DNA of 64,000 bases from Tenrec ecaudatus. Taxonomy: Eukaryota; Chordata; Mammalia; Afrosoricida; Tenrecidae. Location of the stretch: assembly GCF_050624435.1 (NCBI RefSeq), contig NC_134545.1:84517563-84581562 (forward strand). The letters run 5' to 3'. Shown piece by piece: positions 1-12,440 of the stretch. Position 1 is the first letter of the stretch. Each line of letters begins with the position of its first letter. The notes beneath the pieces were generated by a model. The model ran no database searches and was not told the origin of the DNA. It worked only from the letters and a program-made list of their open reading frames with translations. The position numbers and the translations under genes are program-made.

Positions 1-1078
1 GAGCCCGGCTATCAAAATATATCGTGTCTAGTCCTAGGGTCTTTAAGACTTGAAAGTAAACAAGCAGCCATCTAGCTGAGAAGCAACAAAGCCCACATAG
101 AAGAAGCACACCAGCCTGTGTGATTACTAGGTACCAAAGGGATCAGATTTGAGGCATCAGAGAACAAAAAAATCATATCATTGTGTGCTCACCTCCTCAG
201 TGCAATCACTGAAAACAAATGGATGCATAAGCAAATGTGGTGAAGAAAATTAATGGTGCCCAGCTATCAAAAGATATAGCGTCTGGGGTCTTAAAAGCTT
301 GAAGGTAAACTAGCGGCCATCTAGCTCAGAAGCCACAAAGCCCACATGGAAGAAGCACACCAGCCTGTGTGATCACGAGGTGTCAAAGTGATCAGTTACC
401 AGGCATCAAGGAACAAAAATCATATCATTATCAATGAGGGGGTGTGTGGAGTGGGGACCCCAAGCCCTTCTGTAGGCAACTGGAGATCCCCTTACAGTAG
501 GCTGTGGGAGGAGATGAGCCAGTTGGGATGCAGTGTACCAATGATGAAACTTACTACTTTCCTCTAGTTCTTTAATGCTTCATCCCCAACACTATCATGA
601 TCCCAATTCTACCTTACAACTCCGCCTAGAGCAGAGGATATATACTGGTACAGATAAGAACTGGAAACACGGGGAATCCATGACAAATAAAAAACTCAGG
701 ATGAATAATTAGATTAGTCATAAGGGGAAGTGGGTAAGGGGAAGGTGGGGAAGAATGGGGGAACCTATCACATAGACCTACATATAACCCCCTCTCTGGG
801 GGACAGATAACAGAAAAGGGGGTGAAGGAAGACTTCAGACAGTATAAGATATGACAAAATAATAATAATTTATACATTACTAAGGGCTCATGAAGGAGGG
901 GTCGGCAGGGAGGGCAAAAAGAGGAGCTGATAACAAGGACTCAACCAGAAAGAAAATGTTTTGAGAATGATGACGGCAACAAATGTACAAATGTGCTTGA
1001 CACAGTGCATGTATGTGTGGATTGTGAGAAGAGTTGTATGAGCCCCCAATAAAACGATTTTAAAAAGAAAAAAAGAAA
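1..1078 (+). mobile_element. L1 3'-UTR fragment (window edge), first copy of the duplicated block
   Basis: It has the recurring L1 3'-end phrases (GGTGAAGAAA, CTGGGGTCTTAAA, CCATCTAGCTCAGAAG) and ends with AATAAAACG plus an A-rich tail. It contains two successive copies of the roughly 250-bp internal monomer. The counterpart starts at 57290, and the element continues upstream there to about 57125. Confidence 0.9.
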
Positions 1079-1542
1079 TTTTACATACTAAAAAAATCAA
1101 GGCAATCCAATAATGCTGGATTGAAATAATAATGTTATTGTTTTTCCAGTAAAGGGCAGTGCTGGATTTTCAATGTTTTCAATGAATACTGCTCGCAATG
1201 CTCCTCTTCAACAGAAAAACTTCCCTCACAGCACCACACACTGTCTGCTCTAGTTAATTCTCACTATCCAAGAAGAGTTTTATAAAAACTGTGAAGTGTT
1301 AGGTATATGCTGTTTGCATTTATAAGTTTCTTACTGCCTTGACTAGGATGACTATTCCTTCAGGAGTTTAATGTAACCTGCTTGGATCTAAATACATCTC
1401 TTCCCTCCCACCCCACCTCCAGCCCCATCTCCATATTTTTTGTTTGGGAAATGGCACCACCTGTTGCCCAATTCAAGAATGTGGAAGTCTTGTCTCAGGA
1501 AAACAATGAACATTACTCTTCAGTACAACGTACCTTAAAATG

Positions 1543-2395
1543 TATGCATAAGCAAATGTGGTGAAGAAAGTTGATGGTGCCCAGTTATCAAAAGATATAG
1601 TATCTGGGGTCATAAAGACTTGAAGATAAACAAGCGGCCATCTAGCTCAGAAGCAACAAAGCCCACATGGAAGAAGCACACCAGCCTGTGTGACCACAAG
1701 GTGTCGAAGCGATCAGGTAGCAGGCATCAAAGAACAAAAAAACCATATTATTGTAAATGAGGGTGAGTACAGAGTAGAGACCCAAAGCCCATCTGTAGGC
1801 AACTGGACACCCCTTACTGAAGGGTCGCAGGGAAGAGACAAGTCACTCAGGTTGCACGGCAGCAACGATGAAGCATACAACTTTCTTCTCCTTCTTAAAT
1901 GCTTCCACCCCCCACTATCATGATCCTAATTCTACGTTACAAATCTGGCTAGACCAGAGGATTTTCATTGGTACAGATGGGAACTGGAAACACAGTGAAT
2001 CCAGGACAGATGAACACTTCAGGACCAGGGGTGAGAGTGGTGATACCTGGAGGGTAGAAGGAAGGTGGGATAGAAAGGATCTACATATTACCCCCCTCCC
2101 TGAGGAATGGTTAACAGAAAAGTGGGTGAATGGAGATATTAGACAGTGTAAGGTATGACAAAATAATTGTAATTTATAAATTATCAAGGATTCATGAGGG
2201 AGGGATGAGTGGGGAGGGAAGGGGGAAAATGAGCTGATATTAAGGGTTCAAGTAGAAAGCAAATGTTTTGAGAATGATGATGGCAACAAATGTACAAATG
2301 TGCTTGACATAATGGGTGTATGTATTGATTGTGATAAGAATTGTACGAGCCTCCAATAAAATGATTTAAAAATAAAGAAGCAATAAGAAAAAAAT
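1543..2395 (+). mobile_element. 5'-truncated L1 3' end
   Basis: A single-monomer L1 3' UTR ends in CAATAAAATG and an A-rich tail. It lies downstream of about 460 bp (1080-1542) in which I recognise nothing. Its duplicate is at 58833-59690. Confidence 0.88.
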
Positions 2396-2539
2396 CATCT
2401 CTATGAAACCAAACAGTCAACAATATATTGATCATTTCCAGACCCCCCTCAGTAAAGTCCTGATTTCTTCCCGTGGGAACCAGGCCCTCCCTGCCCCGAC
2501 GCTGGGCTTCCTGTTCGGCATCAGAGCTCTCGCTCCGCC

Positions 2540-3330
2540 CCAACACTCACACTGCATGCTGATTTCCTCTGGTTCCCTTGAGGTAGCTCTGACTCTCAGT
2601 GGCCCTAAGTCCAACAGAAAGAAACACTGCCCAGTCCTGTGCCATCCTCACAAATGTGCTGATGTCAGAACCCCTAGTTGTTGCCTCTGTGTCGACCCAG
2701 TTCATTGAGGGTCTTCTTTTTGTAATGATCCTCGCTCTGTCAAACAAGAAGCCTTTTCCCAGGGACTGGTCTCTCCTGATGACATGTCCAAAGGACACGA
2801 GACAGTCTCGCCAACCTTGATTCTCAGGAGCACTCTGCTACCCCTCTTTCAGGGGCGATTTCTTTGTTCTTCTGGTAGCCCAGAATCTTCTTCAGCAACA
2901 CCATCATTCAAATGCTCATTCTTCTCCCAACTTCTTTTCTCCTTGTCCCACTTTCACATGCCTGAGAAGCGATGGGAAATGCCATGGCTTGAGCCAGGTA
3001 CCCTCAGTGCTCACAGGGCCACCTTTGTTCTCTAACCCTTTAAAAAGAGGTCTTTTGCAATACATTTGTCCAAGGCAACACGTCATTTGCATCCTTGTCT
3101 GCTGCTTCCATGAGCATTGATTGTGGATCCAAGTCAACTGAAATCCTCAGCAACTTCAATCTTTTTCCATTTTGCATGATGTTGTCTGTTGGTCCAACTG
3201 TGAGAATTTGGGTTTTCTTTTCTTTCTTTCTTTTTTATATAAGATTTGGGTTTTCTATACATTGACTTGCAGTCCATGTTGAAGGCGGCAGACCTCGATC
3301 TTCATCAGTAAGTACTTCGTGTCCTCTTTG
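2540..3330 (-). mobile_element. RTE (BovB-like) non-LTR retrotransposon fragment
   Basis: Read on the minus strand it shows GHVIRRDQSLGKGF and TKRRPSMNWVDTEATT, decayed forms of the RTE C-terminal phrase (canonical RGRPRTRWID). Nucleotide phrases such as TGACATGTCCAAAGGACACGAG are shared with the other RTE pieces in this window. A duplicate copy lies at about 59830-60620. Confidence 0.8.
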
Positions 3331-3509
3331 TTTTCAGTTAACGAGGCTTTGTGCCCTGCATGTTGCAGGTTAACGAGCCTCCCTTCAACCCTAACGCCGT
3401 CTTCTCCTTCTCCACACAGCCCAGCTTCTCAGATGATATGCCCAGTGTCCAGATTGAGTAAGTATGGGGAGAGGACACACACCTTTTCTGATTTTGAGCC
3501 AAGTAGTAT

Positions 3510-3685
3510 TCCCTTACCAGGAGCTCTGGTGGTGCCGGTTCCAGGTTGGCCTGCTAACCGCAAGGTCCACCGTTGAAAACCATAAATTTTCTACTCCTAA
3601 AAAGGGCTATAATCTCAGAAACTCACAGGGGCGATTCTACCATGCCCTATAGAGTTGGCATCCACTCGATGGCAGTGAGTTGTTC
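3510..3685 (+). mobile_element. AfroSINE, sense
   Basis: It starts AGGAGCTCTGGTGGTG, has GCTAACCGCAAGGTC (tRNA-derived part), and ends TCCACTCGATGGCAGTGAGTT. Its duplicate is at about 60800-60975. Confidence 0.85.
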
Positions 3686-3771
3686 TATTCAAGCAACTGC
3701 CTCTTGGTAAATGTACAGGTTCTTTATGAACACAATATAGTGCTCTAGACCTCCCATCTTTTGTGATGTTA

Positions 3772-3815
3772 TCGATCTATCTATAATCTATCTATCATCT
3801 ATCTATCTATAATGA
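3772..3815 (+). repeat. Imperfect (ATCT)n microsatellite
   Basis: Interrupted CTAT/ATCT units lie between 3772 and 3815, with an apparently identical run at about 61064-61106 in the second copy. Confidence 0.9.
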
Positions 3816-3839
3816 TCCATACTATCTAATGTCTTTCCA

Positions 3840-4285
3840 TAATCTAATGTCAACTTGATCTATAGAAATGTAGGGGTGGATTCTAACCTGTTAACCAGGT
3901 CACAGCCTGACACCTTCTGTGGGCATGCTGTCCTCGAGGAAGGGCCTGGGAACCTCTCACCACTCCTCTGCCTTCATCTCCCTGCTGGCAGACCCAGGGT
4001 GTTGTGAGCTCTATGATGTGGCCATCGCCACTGGATCATAGGCACCCACTGGCCTTTGATCTTCCTGCATTCTGCATCATTGCCTGTGGCTGTGATGAGA
4101 CTTAGGGACTAAGTATCATAAGTATGGATTTACTCTGGACTGGGATGTGATGTTTGGTTGCTATCTATAATTATTTCTTAAGATAAAGGTTTCTCGTACC
4201 CATATATGAGTGTCACTGGATTTGTTTCTCTAGTCAATGCAGCCTAACACATACTGTCAATAAAACACAAGTAAACATCTTCCTG
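3840..4285 (-). repeat. Unclassified dispersed repeat
   Basis: The segment ends near 4240 with ATTTGTTTCTCTAG, the reverse complement of the CTAGAGAAACAAAT that opens the repeat at 40290-40780. I cannot name the family. No coding capacity was seen. Confidence 0.4.
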
Positions 4286-5045
4286 ATAGTCTCTGCTTAT
4301 TGCCAAGATTCATCTGATGCCGCAATGTTAGGTTTTCCTGTCACATCCTCTCCTGAATCTCCTTTGAATTTCTGGTAGTTCTCCATGGATGTACTACTGA
4401 GATCATTGTGAAACGATCTTCAGCACAGTTTTACTTGCATGTGATATTGATATTCTTCACTATTTTTGCATTGTCTTGGGTCACATTTATTTGAGATGGG
4501 CACAAATATGAATCTCTTCCAGATGATTGGCTAGGTAGCTGTCATCCTTTTTTTTTTAACAGACTAATGAGGGCTTCTAGTGCTCTATCCATTTTTGGAA
4601 ACACATCAGTTGGGGTTCTGTTCATTCCTGGAACCTTGTTTTTAACTTATGCCTTCAGTGTAGCCTGGGTTTTTCCTTTAAGATGATTGATTCTTGATCA
4701 AACACTACATCTGGAAATGACTGAATGGCAATCAATTCTTCTTGTGAATTAATTCCACCTATTCTCCATTCCCATAAGAAGGCGAGACTTGGGCTCATGT
4801 ATTTTGACATGTTGTGAGGAGACACCAGTGCCTGGAGGAGGGCATCATGCTTGGTAAAGTGGAGGGAAGTGAAAATGAGGAAGACCCTCCCAGGACGGAT
4901 GGACACATGCCTGCAGCAGCATGTTCATGCAGAACACTTGGGGAGATGGTTCTGAATCAGGTGGTGTTTCATTCTGTTGTCCACAGGGTCGCAATAAGTT
5001 GGAACCAAATCCACAGCACTCTACAACAACAACCACAACAGTATG
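4285..5045. mobile_element. RTE fragment with inverted 5' part
   Basis: Bases 4285-4768 match the RTE reverse transcriptase region read on the minus strand. Bases 4770-5045 match the RTE 3' end on the plus strand (GGCATCATGCTTGGTAAAG, GAAGACCCTC) and end in ACAACAACAACCACAACA. This head-to-head order fits a 5'-inverted insertion. It is duplicated at about 61570-62335 with small differences. Confidence 0.75.
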
Positions 5046-5159
5046 TACCAGGTGCTTAACAAATGTTGAAAAAGTATAACCAATATTGAACTATCTCCTC
5101 TGCACATACATTTTATTGATTTTAGAACAGCACAGGAGATGACTGAGCAAAATTCCAGA

Positions 5160-5353
5160 AACCTCTCATTACCATCAAGTCAACCTGACTCCTGGCAACC
5201 GTGTTGGGCAGAATCAAGCTGTTCCTTTGGGTTTCTGAGACTTTAAATCTTTAGAGAAGTAGAGAGCCTCTTCTTTCTCTTGGAGAATGGTGGGCTGGTT
5301 TGAACCACTGACGCTATGATTGGCAGCTCAGTGCTTAACCAACTACATCACCA
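5160..5353 (-). mobile_element. AfroSINE, antisense
   Basis: It reads from ACCATCAAGTCAACCTGACT through GGGTTTCTGAGACTTTAAA to AACCAACTACATCACCAGAG. A second partial unit follows at 5358-5495. Duplicates are at about 62445-62638 and 62643-62780. Confidence 0.85.
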
Positions 5354-5357
5354 GAGA

Positions 5358-5495
5358 TCATATTTGGGGGGTTCCTAAGGCTATAACTCCTTATGAGAAC
5401 AGAAAGTCTCATCTTTCTCCCAAGCAGCGACTGATGGGTTGGAACCACGGATCTTATAGTTAGCAGTCCAGCGCGTAATCTACAGAGCTCCTTCC
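5358..5495 (-). mobile_element. Partial AfroSINE, antisense
   Basis: It shows CTATAACTCCTTATGAGAAC, TCATCTTTCTCCCAAG and CCAGCGCGTAATCTACAGAGCTC. The 3' tail half is missing. From 5496 to 6214 I recognise no gene. A short piece near 6042 (GATAAGCCGAGGCACC) looks like an old dispersed repeat. Confidence 0.75.
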
Positions 5496-7859
5496 AGAAA
5501 TCTAGGTTCTTCCATATGCTGTCACGAACCTCACTTTGCACCAGGCAATCACCGCTTCAGGGAAATGTTGGCTTAGACTGTCTCAAGCCACTGTGTGGCA
5601 TGGACTCTGAGTCTATTTGTTGTATAATCATTGCCTCATTTGTAAATAGTTGACTGTAATCCTCCTTGTCAATAACAGAGGGGTATTTTTTTCCTGTGAC
5701 ATCAAAGCAAGCATCAGGCAGAAGGTTAACCAGACAAGAGTAGCTTGGTGCTGCATAATCTGATCCTGTGGGATAGGGAGACCACCACGTGTCAGACTTT
5801 GGATGGCCCTGTTAACTGGACCAGAGAGACTGTAAGTCAGAATATTGTGGCAGCAACTCCATTTCATTGACTGGAAAGTGCTCTTTAGGTCACGTTTTAG
5901 CACCTCTGAAATTAATAGTCAAGCAGATGACACCTTTGATTCAGTGTTGTCATAGGAAAGTGTCAGAGAAGCCCAACATACCACTGTTATACCAAAGAAA
6001 CTCGACAACAAATGTTGATGGAGTGAACAACGATACCGTATTTACCCGAAGATAAGCCGAGGCACCTAATGTTACTACAGACAACCGAGGGTGGGGCCCT
6101 TTCAGCATAAAAACGAGATGAGAAAACTCCACTCATACGCGAATATAATGAGAGAATTTCACTAAGTAACCAGGAGACAAGATTCAAGAAGAAGCAATAA
6201 ATGATTCACAAAGAAGCCAGATTTGCGGTTTCTGGTCAAGATGGTGCCAAGGTAAGCAGTCCATACAGCGGGCTCCAGTGAGTCTGGTGTCTGGGAAGTC
6301 CAGTAGAAGTGTTCTGGTGACTGGAAAAGTCCCTATGAGGGGTTCTCCTTGTCCATTAGGGGCCTTTCCCCACATCAGCTTTATTTCAACAACGGAGAGC
6401 TGGTTTCCTGCCAGCTGTGCGACCCTTGTGTGCTCTGCCACCATCCAGTGACTCCCCCCATTCACCCCCTTGCCTGGTTGCTGCCCCAGGAACCGGATGG
6501 CTATCTTGTGGAGCTGCCCAATGCCGGACCTGACCACAACATAGCATCTGTCCACTCGTGGCTCCCACTTGGGGGAGCTTCACTTTTCTCCCACGGTCCC
6601 CCTATGTTCCACAGGGCGAGCAGCCATTCCGCCTCCATGCTCGGGTCCCTCTCCGCTGCCGCCCAGGGCCCGAGGACTGAACCCGCAGCAAGTTTGAGTG
6701 CCTGCAGCTGGGTGCACCCAGCACCAAGGCCTGGGTCACCTCCAACTCCCACACAGTTATCCCCTGCCATTTCAAGGGTGCCTCTGCTTATTGTGGTCCC
6801 AGCATCACACCGGCCACCGGGAGCACCACCCGCACTTCCTGCCCACCATTTCCCTTGCACAGGGACTTCTGGCAACCCCTGCTTCTCCCAGCCCCTTTTT
6901 CTCCTCCCAGCGAATTGTGCTGCACCCTGCCCCCACCCATGTCGCAGGAGTAGCCTGCCTGGAGCCATGGGAAAGTAGAGATTGGGACCAGGGCCATTAG
7001 AGCTCGCCTCCTACAGCCCCTGCACCCAGTCCTTGCAGACACGCAATGCACAAATTCTGCATTAGCGTGGGAGACCAATTCACTGACTGGGGCCAGACAG
7101 ACACATCTTGAGTTACCTCACCCAGATTAGTGGGCTGGGTCCTTGCAGGCCTACCGCGCACTACCTCGTCAGGACCCTTGGAGGGCCACAAACCAGATCT
7201 TTGTAGGCCCGACCAGCAAGCACCCAGTCCCTGGGGCCTCAGCTAGGCACCACCTGAGTCAATCGCAGCTTGGGGAGCTTTGCTGCCCTGTCTGCTCCTA
7301 GCCCACGCAGCGAGTGGTTCAGTGGATAGTACATCCCAGGCCCCTAGGGCATCCTTGCCTCAAACCTAGCCTATATCTGGAATACAGGGGACAAGCGACC
7401 CACTACTGGGAGTTACCATAGCCCATGTGGGTCACACCACCTTAGGTCCTAAGAGTAATGCCACCTGCCCATTGTGTCCCTATAGCCCTACCACTGTACT
7501 GAAACTATCCACCACTCAAATTGAGTTCCCCATAGCTGTCCCCAGCCGTGCTCGCCACCTCTCATCACTGTTGACCACTGAGTCAACACGCCACCTGTCT
7601 TCACAGCAGCCTGACCAACCTCCATAGTAGGCCACAGTCAGCCATTGAAAACACTGTCACCAGTCACTCAGTGAGAGTACACAGGGCCTCTTGGTCTCCC
7701 AGAAATATGGTGCCCACCTCTTCAAAATCATCACGTAAACAACAGCATACCACATAACTCCCAACAAGTAAACAAGAAAGACAAGCCACATCAGCAGAAC
7801 TAACGATGTTCATAGAAGAATCTGATGTGCATCTGCCACAAAAAGAAATATTACTTATT

Positions 7860-8705
7860 TCATGAACAGACTAGAGAAGGTGGAGAAACGTATCAGTGAT
7901 CTCGAAGATAATCAGGCAGACCTCAGCAAATGAGAAAGACAATCAAACAAGATAATAAAAGAGGCGGAAGCAAACCTGAGATCAATGTCTGATGCTATGA
8001 AAAGGAACAAAATCCAAATTATTGCCCTACCAGAACAAGTCACAGCGAAGAAGTCAACAGCTAAACTAACAAGGGAATTTCTGGAAGAAAATTTCCCCAC
8101 CCTAATGAATGAAAATCAGTCACTCATACAAGAATCAGAGAGGACGCCAAGTAGACTAAACCACAGGAAGAACCCATCAAGGCATATATAATAGTTAAAG
8201 TAACAAACTGTGAAGAAAATCCTAGGAGCAGCAAGAGAAAGGAAGACAGACACATACAAGGGCTCCCAGGTAAGAATATGCTCAGCCCTATCAACAGAAA
8301 CCATGAAGAGGAGGAGAGAGGGGACTAGCATCTTCCAAAAGCTCAAAGAAAATGCCTCCCCTAGAATCCTTTACCCTGCCAAATTATCTATTAAGATAGA
8401 GGGAGAAATAAGGGTTTTCCAGGGCAAGGAAAAACTTAAAGAATGTGCTGCAAGACACCCAACCCTGAGGAAGATCCTTGCCAACTCACTATGGTCAGAA
8501 GACCAACGTCCACCAAGCACAACAGGAGAATATCATATAGCCCAACTCCAACCCAAAGCCAACAAGCCGATACCAATCACCAAGATAAAATGGCCACACA
8601 GAGAAAAGATGGCAATAAAGAAGCCCCTAACAAAGACACAGCACAGCAATAAGAAGGGCGATAGGAAAACACACAAATCAAAAGGCACGATATGTCAGCA
8701 ATGAA
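7860..8705 (+). pseudogene. L1 ORF1 remnant (RNA-binding protein)
   Basis: Across two frames the sequence shows a coiled-coil-like start (RLEKVEKRISDLEDNQ-like reading) and IQIIALPEQ. It then shows the C-terminal block ILGAARERK, TYKGSQVRI and ILYPAKLSIKIEGEIRVF, the standard L1 ORF1p RRM/CTD blocks. There are in-frame stops, for example near 7932 and 8191. Confidence 0.85.
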
Positions 8706-8709
8706 TCCA

Positions 8710-11700
8710 CAGATCGGGTTAATAACTCTAAATGTCAATGGCCTTAACTCCTATGTTAAAATAAAAAGGCTTACAGACTGGCTTGGAAAAATAGCCCATC
8801 AATCTATTGCCTGTAGGAAACACATCTTACACTCACAGACAAGAATAAACTAAGAACAAAAGGCTAAAGGAAGCTATACCAGGCAAATGGTGACTCGAAA
8901 AAAGCAGGAGTCGCAATTCTAATCTCAGACAAAAGTGATCTCAAGGTTCAAACCATAAAGAGATAAGAGGGGGGCACTGTATAATGCTCAAAGGATCACT
9001 TTACCAGGAACCCGTGAGCTTAATAAATATATGTGCACCAAATGAGAGACCCGCTAAATTTGTCAAACAAACTATTCAGAAAATGAAAAGAGATATCACA
9101 TACTCAACAGTTATAGTAGGGGACTTTAAGACAACATTCAGAAAAAAGATAGATCATTGGGACGGAAGCTCAGCAATGAGACTAGAGCCAAACACTACAA
9201 CTAGGCAACTAGATCTGACAGAAAGATTTAGAAATTTCCATCCAAATGAAAAAAAAAAAGCAACAACATTCTTCTCAATTGCGCATGGCACATTTTTTAA
9301 AATAGACCACATGCTGAGACACAAGTCAAGCCGGAGTAAATTCAAACACATTGACATCATGCCATAAAACTGGAGATCAATAAAAGAACGACCAGGAAAA
9401 CAAGGGAAAACAATTGGATGATTAATAATGATCTTCTGCAACATGAGTGGGTACTGACCCAGATTAGAGGGGAGATCGAAACGTTTCTAGATGCTAATGA
9501 GAATACTTTGTATCAAAACCTGTGGGATTCGGCGAAAGCAGTCATCAGGGGTCGCTTGATTGCAATAGGAGCATATATGAAAAAGGCAGAGAGACTTATG
9601 ATGGATATGCTCTCACAAAACCTCCAGCAATTAGAAGAGTCAACTGAACAATCCCTCTAACATCAAAAGAAAGGAATTAATAAAAATCAGGGCAGAATTG
9701 AGCCACTGGCAAGACAAAAGAACAATGCAGATGATTAAGGCAACAAAAAGCTGGTTCTTTGAAAGGATCAACAGAATCGACAGACTACTGGCAACCCTAA
9801 CCAACGAAAGAAAAGAGCAAACAACAATAGACAGGATGAGGAATGAAACAGGGGTAATCACAAGAGACCCTAATGAAATTAAAAGGATAATCACAAAGTA
9901 CTCTAAGGAGTTCAACAATGTGGAAAACATGGACAAATACTTGGAAAAACAATCCCTCCCTAGACTATCCCAGGTAAAGAACAAGAACCTAAAGAAACCC
10001 ATAGCAAAAGAAGAAATAGATATGGTTATCAAGAAGCTATCGACAAGAAAAGCTCCCAGACCAGATGGCTTCACTGAAGAATTTTACAAAGTATTCAGGG
10101 TAGAGCTGATACCGATCCTCCATAAAGTATTTCAGAGAGTAGAAAAGGATGGCAAACTCCCAAACTCCTTTTATGAAGCCAGTATAACTTTGAAACCAAA
10201 TAGGGCAAGGATCCCACAGGGATAGGGAATTATAGACCAATATCTCTAATGAACCTAGATGCAAAAATCTTCAACAACATGTTGGCCAATAGAATACAAA
10301 AGTATACAAAACATATCAACCATCAGTATCGGGTAGGACACATCCCAGGGATGCAGGGATAGTTTAACATCTGAAAATCCATAAGTATTATATACCACAT
10401 TGATAAGGAAAAGTAGAAGAACATGATACTATCTATAGATGCAGGAAAAGCACTTGACAATACCCAGCACCCCTTCCTAATTAAGACGCTCAGGAAAATA
10501 GTGATGGAAGGGCAGTTTCTCAAGTTAATACAAGCTATCTACAAAAAGGCGACAGCTAACATCATAGTCAATGGAGTAAAGACTAAATCAATCCCACTGA
10601 AGAAGGGGACTAGACAAGGATGTCCCTTGTCCCCACTTCTATTCAATATCGTACTGGAGGTCCTAGCTAATAAAATATGACAATGGAAGGACATCAAAGG
10701 TATCCAATTGGGAGAGGAGGAGGTGAAATTATCATTATTTGCAGATGACATGATTCTGTACAATGAAAATCCCCCAAAGCTCCACAACTGGAGTACTGAC
10801 AGCAATAGAGGAATATGGAAGAGTGGCACGATACAAGATCAACAAACAGAAGTCGATTGGTTTGCTGTATACATCGGAGAAGACCATGGAAGAGGAGATC
10901 AGGAATGCAGTACCATTCACAATAGTCAAGACAGAACTGAAATATCTAGGGATATATCTAACCAAAAAAATCAAAAGACCTATACAAGAAAAACTACAAG
11001 ACCCTACTACAGGAAACCAAAAGCAACCTCCACAAATGGAGGAATGTCCTATTCTCATGGATTGGAAGACTCAAGAAGGCACTTGAGTGGAAGGGCAATT
11101 TATAAGTTTAATGCTATACCGATTTAAATACCACCAATCTTCTTCATAGAATTGGAAAAACTGACCAACAATTTCATATGGAGAATCCCAGAATTAGCAG
11201 AAGAAGAAGAGCATAGTCGGAGGGCTTGCTTTACCAGACTTTCACACCTACTACAAAGCCACAGTGGTCAAAACAGTGTGGTATGGTACTGGCATAATGA
11301 TAGATACACAGACCAATGGAAAAGAATAGAAAGCCCAGAAATAAAACCATCAGCATACAGACATCTGATCTTTGACAAGGGCCTCAAAAAAATCAAGTGG
11401 GAGGGCAATGCTCTGTTTGAACAAGTGGTGCTGGAAACAATGGAAATCCATATGTAGGAAAATAAAGCAGATATATACCTCACCCCATGCACAAGAGCAA
11501 ACTTCAGATAGATCACAGACCTAGAAGTAAAACCCCAAACCATCAGGAACATTAGTGAAGGAATCTGAACAAACCTAATGAACTTGGCCCAGGGAATACA
11601 AAGGCTAACTGCAATAGGGCAGGGTACACACACCGGGGGATCAGAAATAGACAAATGGGATTTACTACGGATAAAACACGTTTGCATCAATAGACTTTAC

Positions 11701-12440
11701 CAAGAGAGTATCAAGGCAACCCACAGACTGGGATTTTTAGCAATGACACAATAGACAAAGGACGTATTATGAAACTCTACAATACCCTCCTTGCCTGCAA
11801 AAAGAGGAAAACAGTTAACCCTTTGAAGAAGTGGGAAAAAGAACTGAAAAGAAGTTTCATTAGGGAGGAGACTCATATGGCTAATAAACATATGAGAAAA
11901 TGTTCATGATCATTAGCCATCAGAGAAATGCAAATCAAAACAACCATGAGATACTATGTAACACGTTTGAGGTTAACCCAAATCAGAAAATCAGAGAGCA
12001 ACAAATGTTGGAGGGGATGTGGCGAGACGGGAACTCTCCTACATTGCTGCTGGTCCTGTAGATATGTACAGCCACTATGGAAAGCGCTCTGGTGAGACTT
12101 AAAGAAGAAGGACGTTGAGCTACCTTATGACCCAGCTATCCCTCTACTGGGTATATCCTCAGAAGAGGTAAGAAAGACACCACGACCAGTTGCATGAACT
12201 CCAATGTTTATTGCAGCACAATTCACAATTGCAAAGAGTTGGAAACTATCTAAATTTCCATCGGTAGACGAGTGGATCAGTAAACTCTGGCACATACACA
12301 CAACGGAGTACTATGCATTACAAAAAAGCACAGAAGAGCACATGAAGCAAGTCTTTTCATGGGAAGAGTTGGAGGAAATTATGCTAAGTAAAGTCAACCA
12401 ATCACAAAAGGAGAAGTACAGCATAAGTCCCCTGAGGTAA
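8710..12440 (+). pseudogene. L1 ORF2 remnant (endonuclease / reverse transcriptase)
   Basis: It starts ITLNVNGLNS (endonuclease N terminus). It continues through the AP-endonuclease-like region, the RT blocks [25 protein letters not shown] (10594-10663) and FADDMILY (about 10738-10761), and the C-terminal WHIHTTEYYA and SWEELEEIML near 12290-12380. At least five frameshifts or stops break it, including one directly after [12 protein letters not shown]. Confidence 0.92.

Larger units (their letters stand above)
1..6711 (+). repeat. Segmental duplication, copy A
   Basis: It is collinear with 57290-64000. The offset changes only from 57289 to 57291 and then 57285, from small indels. I counted roughly 25-30 substitutions and three indels by eye. 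Confidence 0.95.

Noticed and set aside
2184-2546. Several 60-120-codon open frames repeated exactly at 59475-59837 and elsewhere
   Set aside because: The exact recurrence comes from the segmental duplication, not from coding constraint. The sequences are L1 tail and RTE.
6349-6978. Open frame of 209 codons, GC-rich, proline-rich product
   Set aside because: It lies in the 5' UTR-like part of an L1. Other frames in the same stretch are also open, and no protein family was recognised.
10423-10680. Active L1 reverse transcriptase
   Set aside because: The RT blocks are recognisable, but ORF2 is broken by many frameshifts and stops and the element is truncated at the 3' end.
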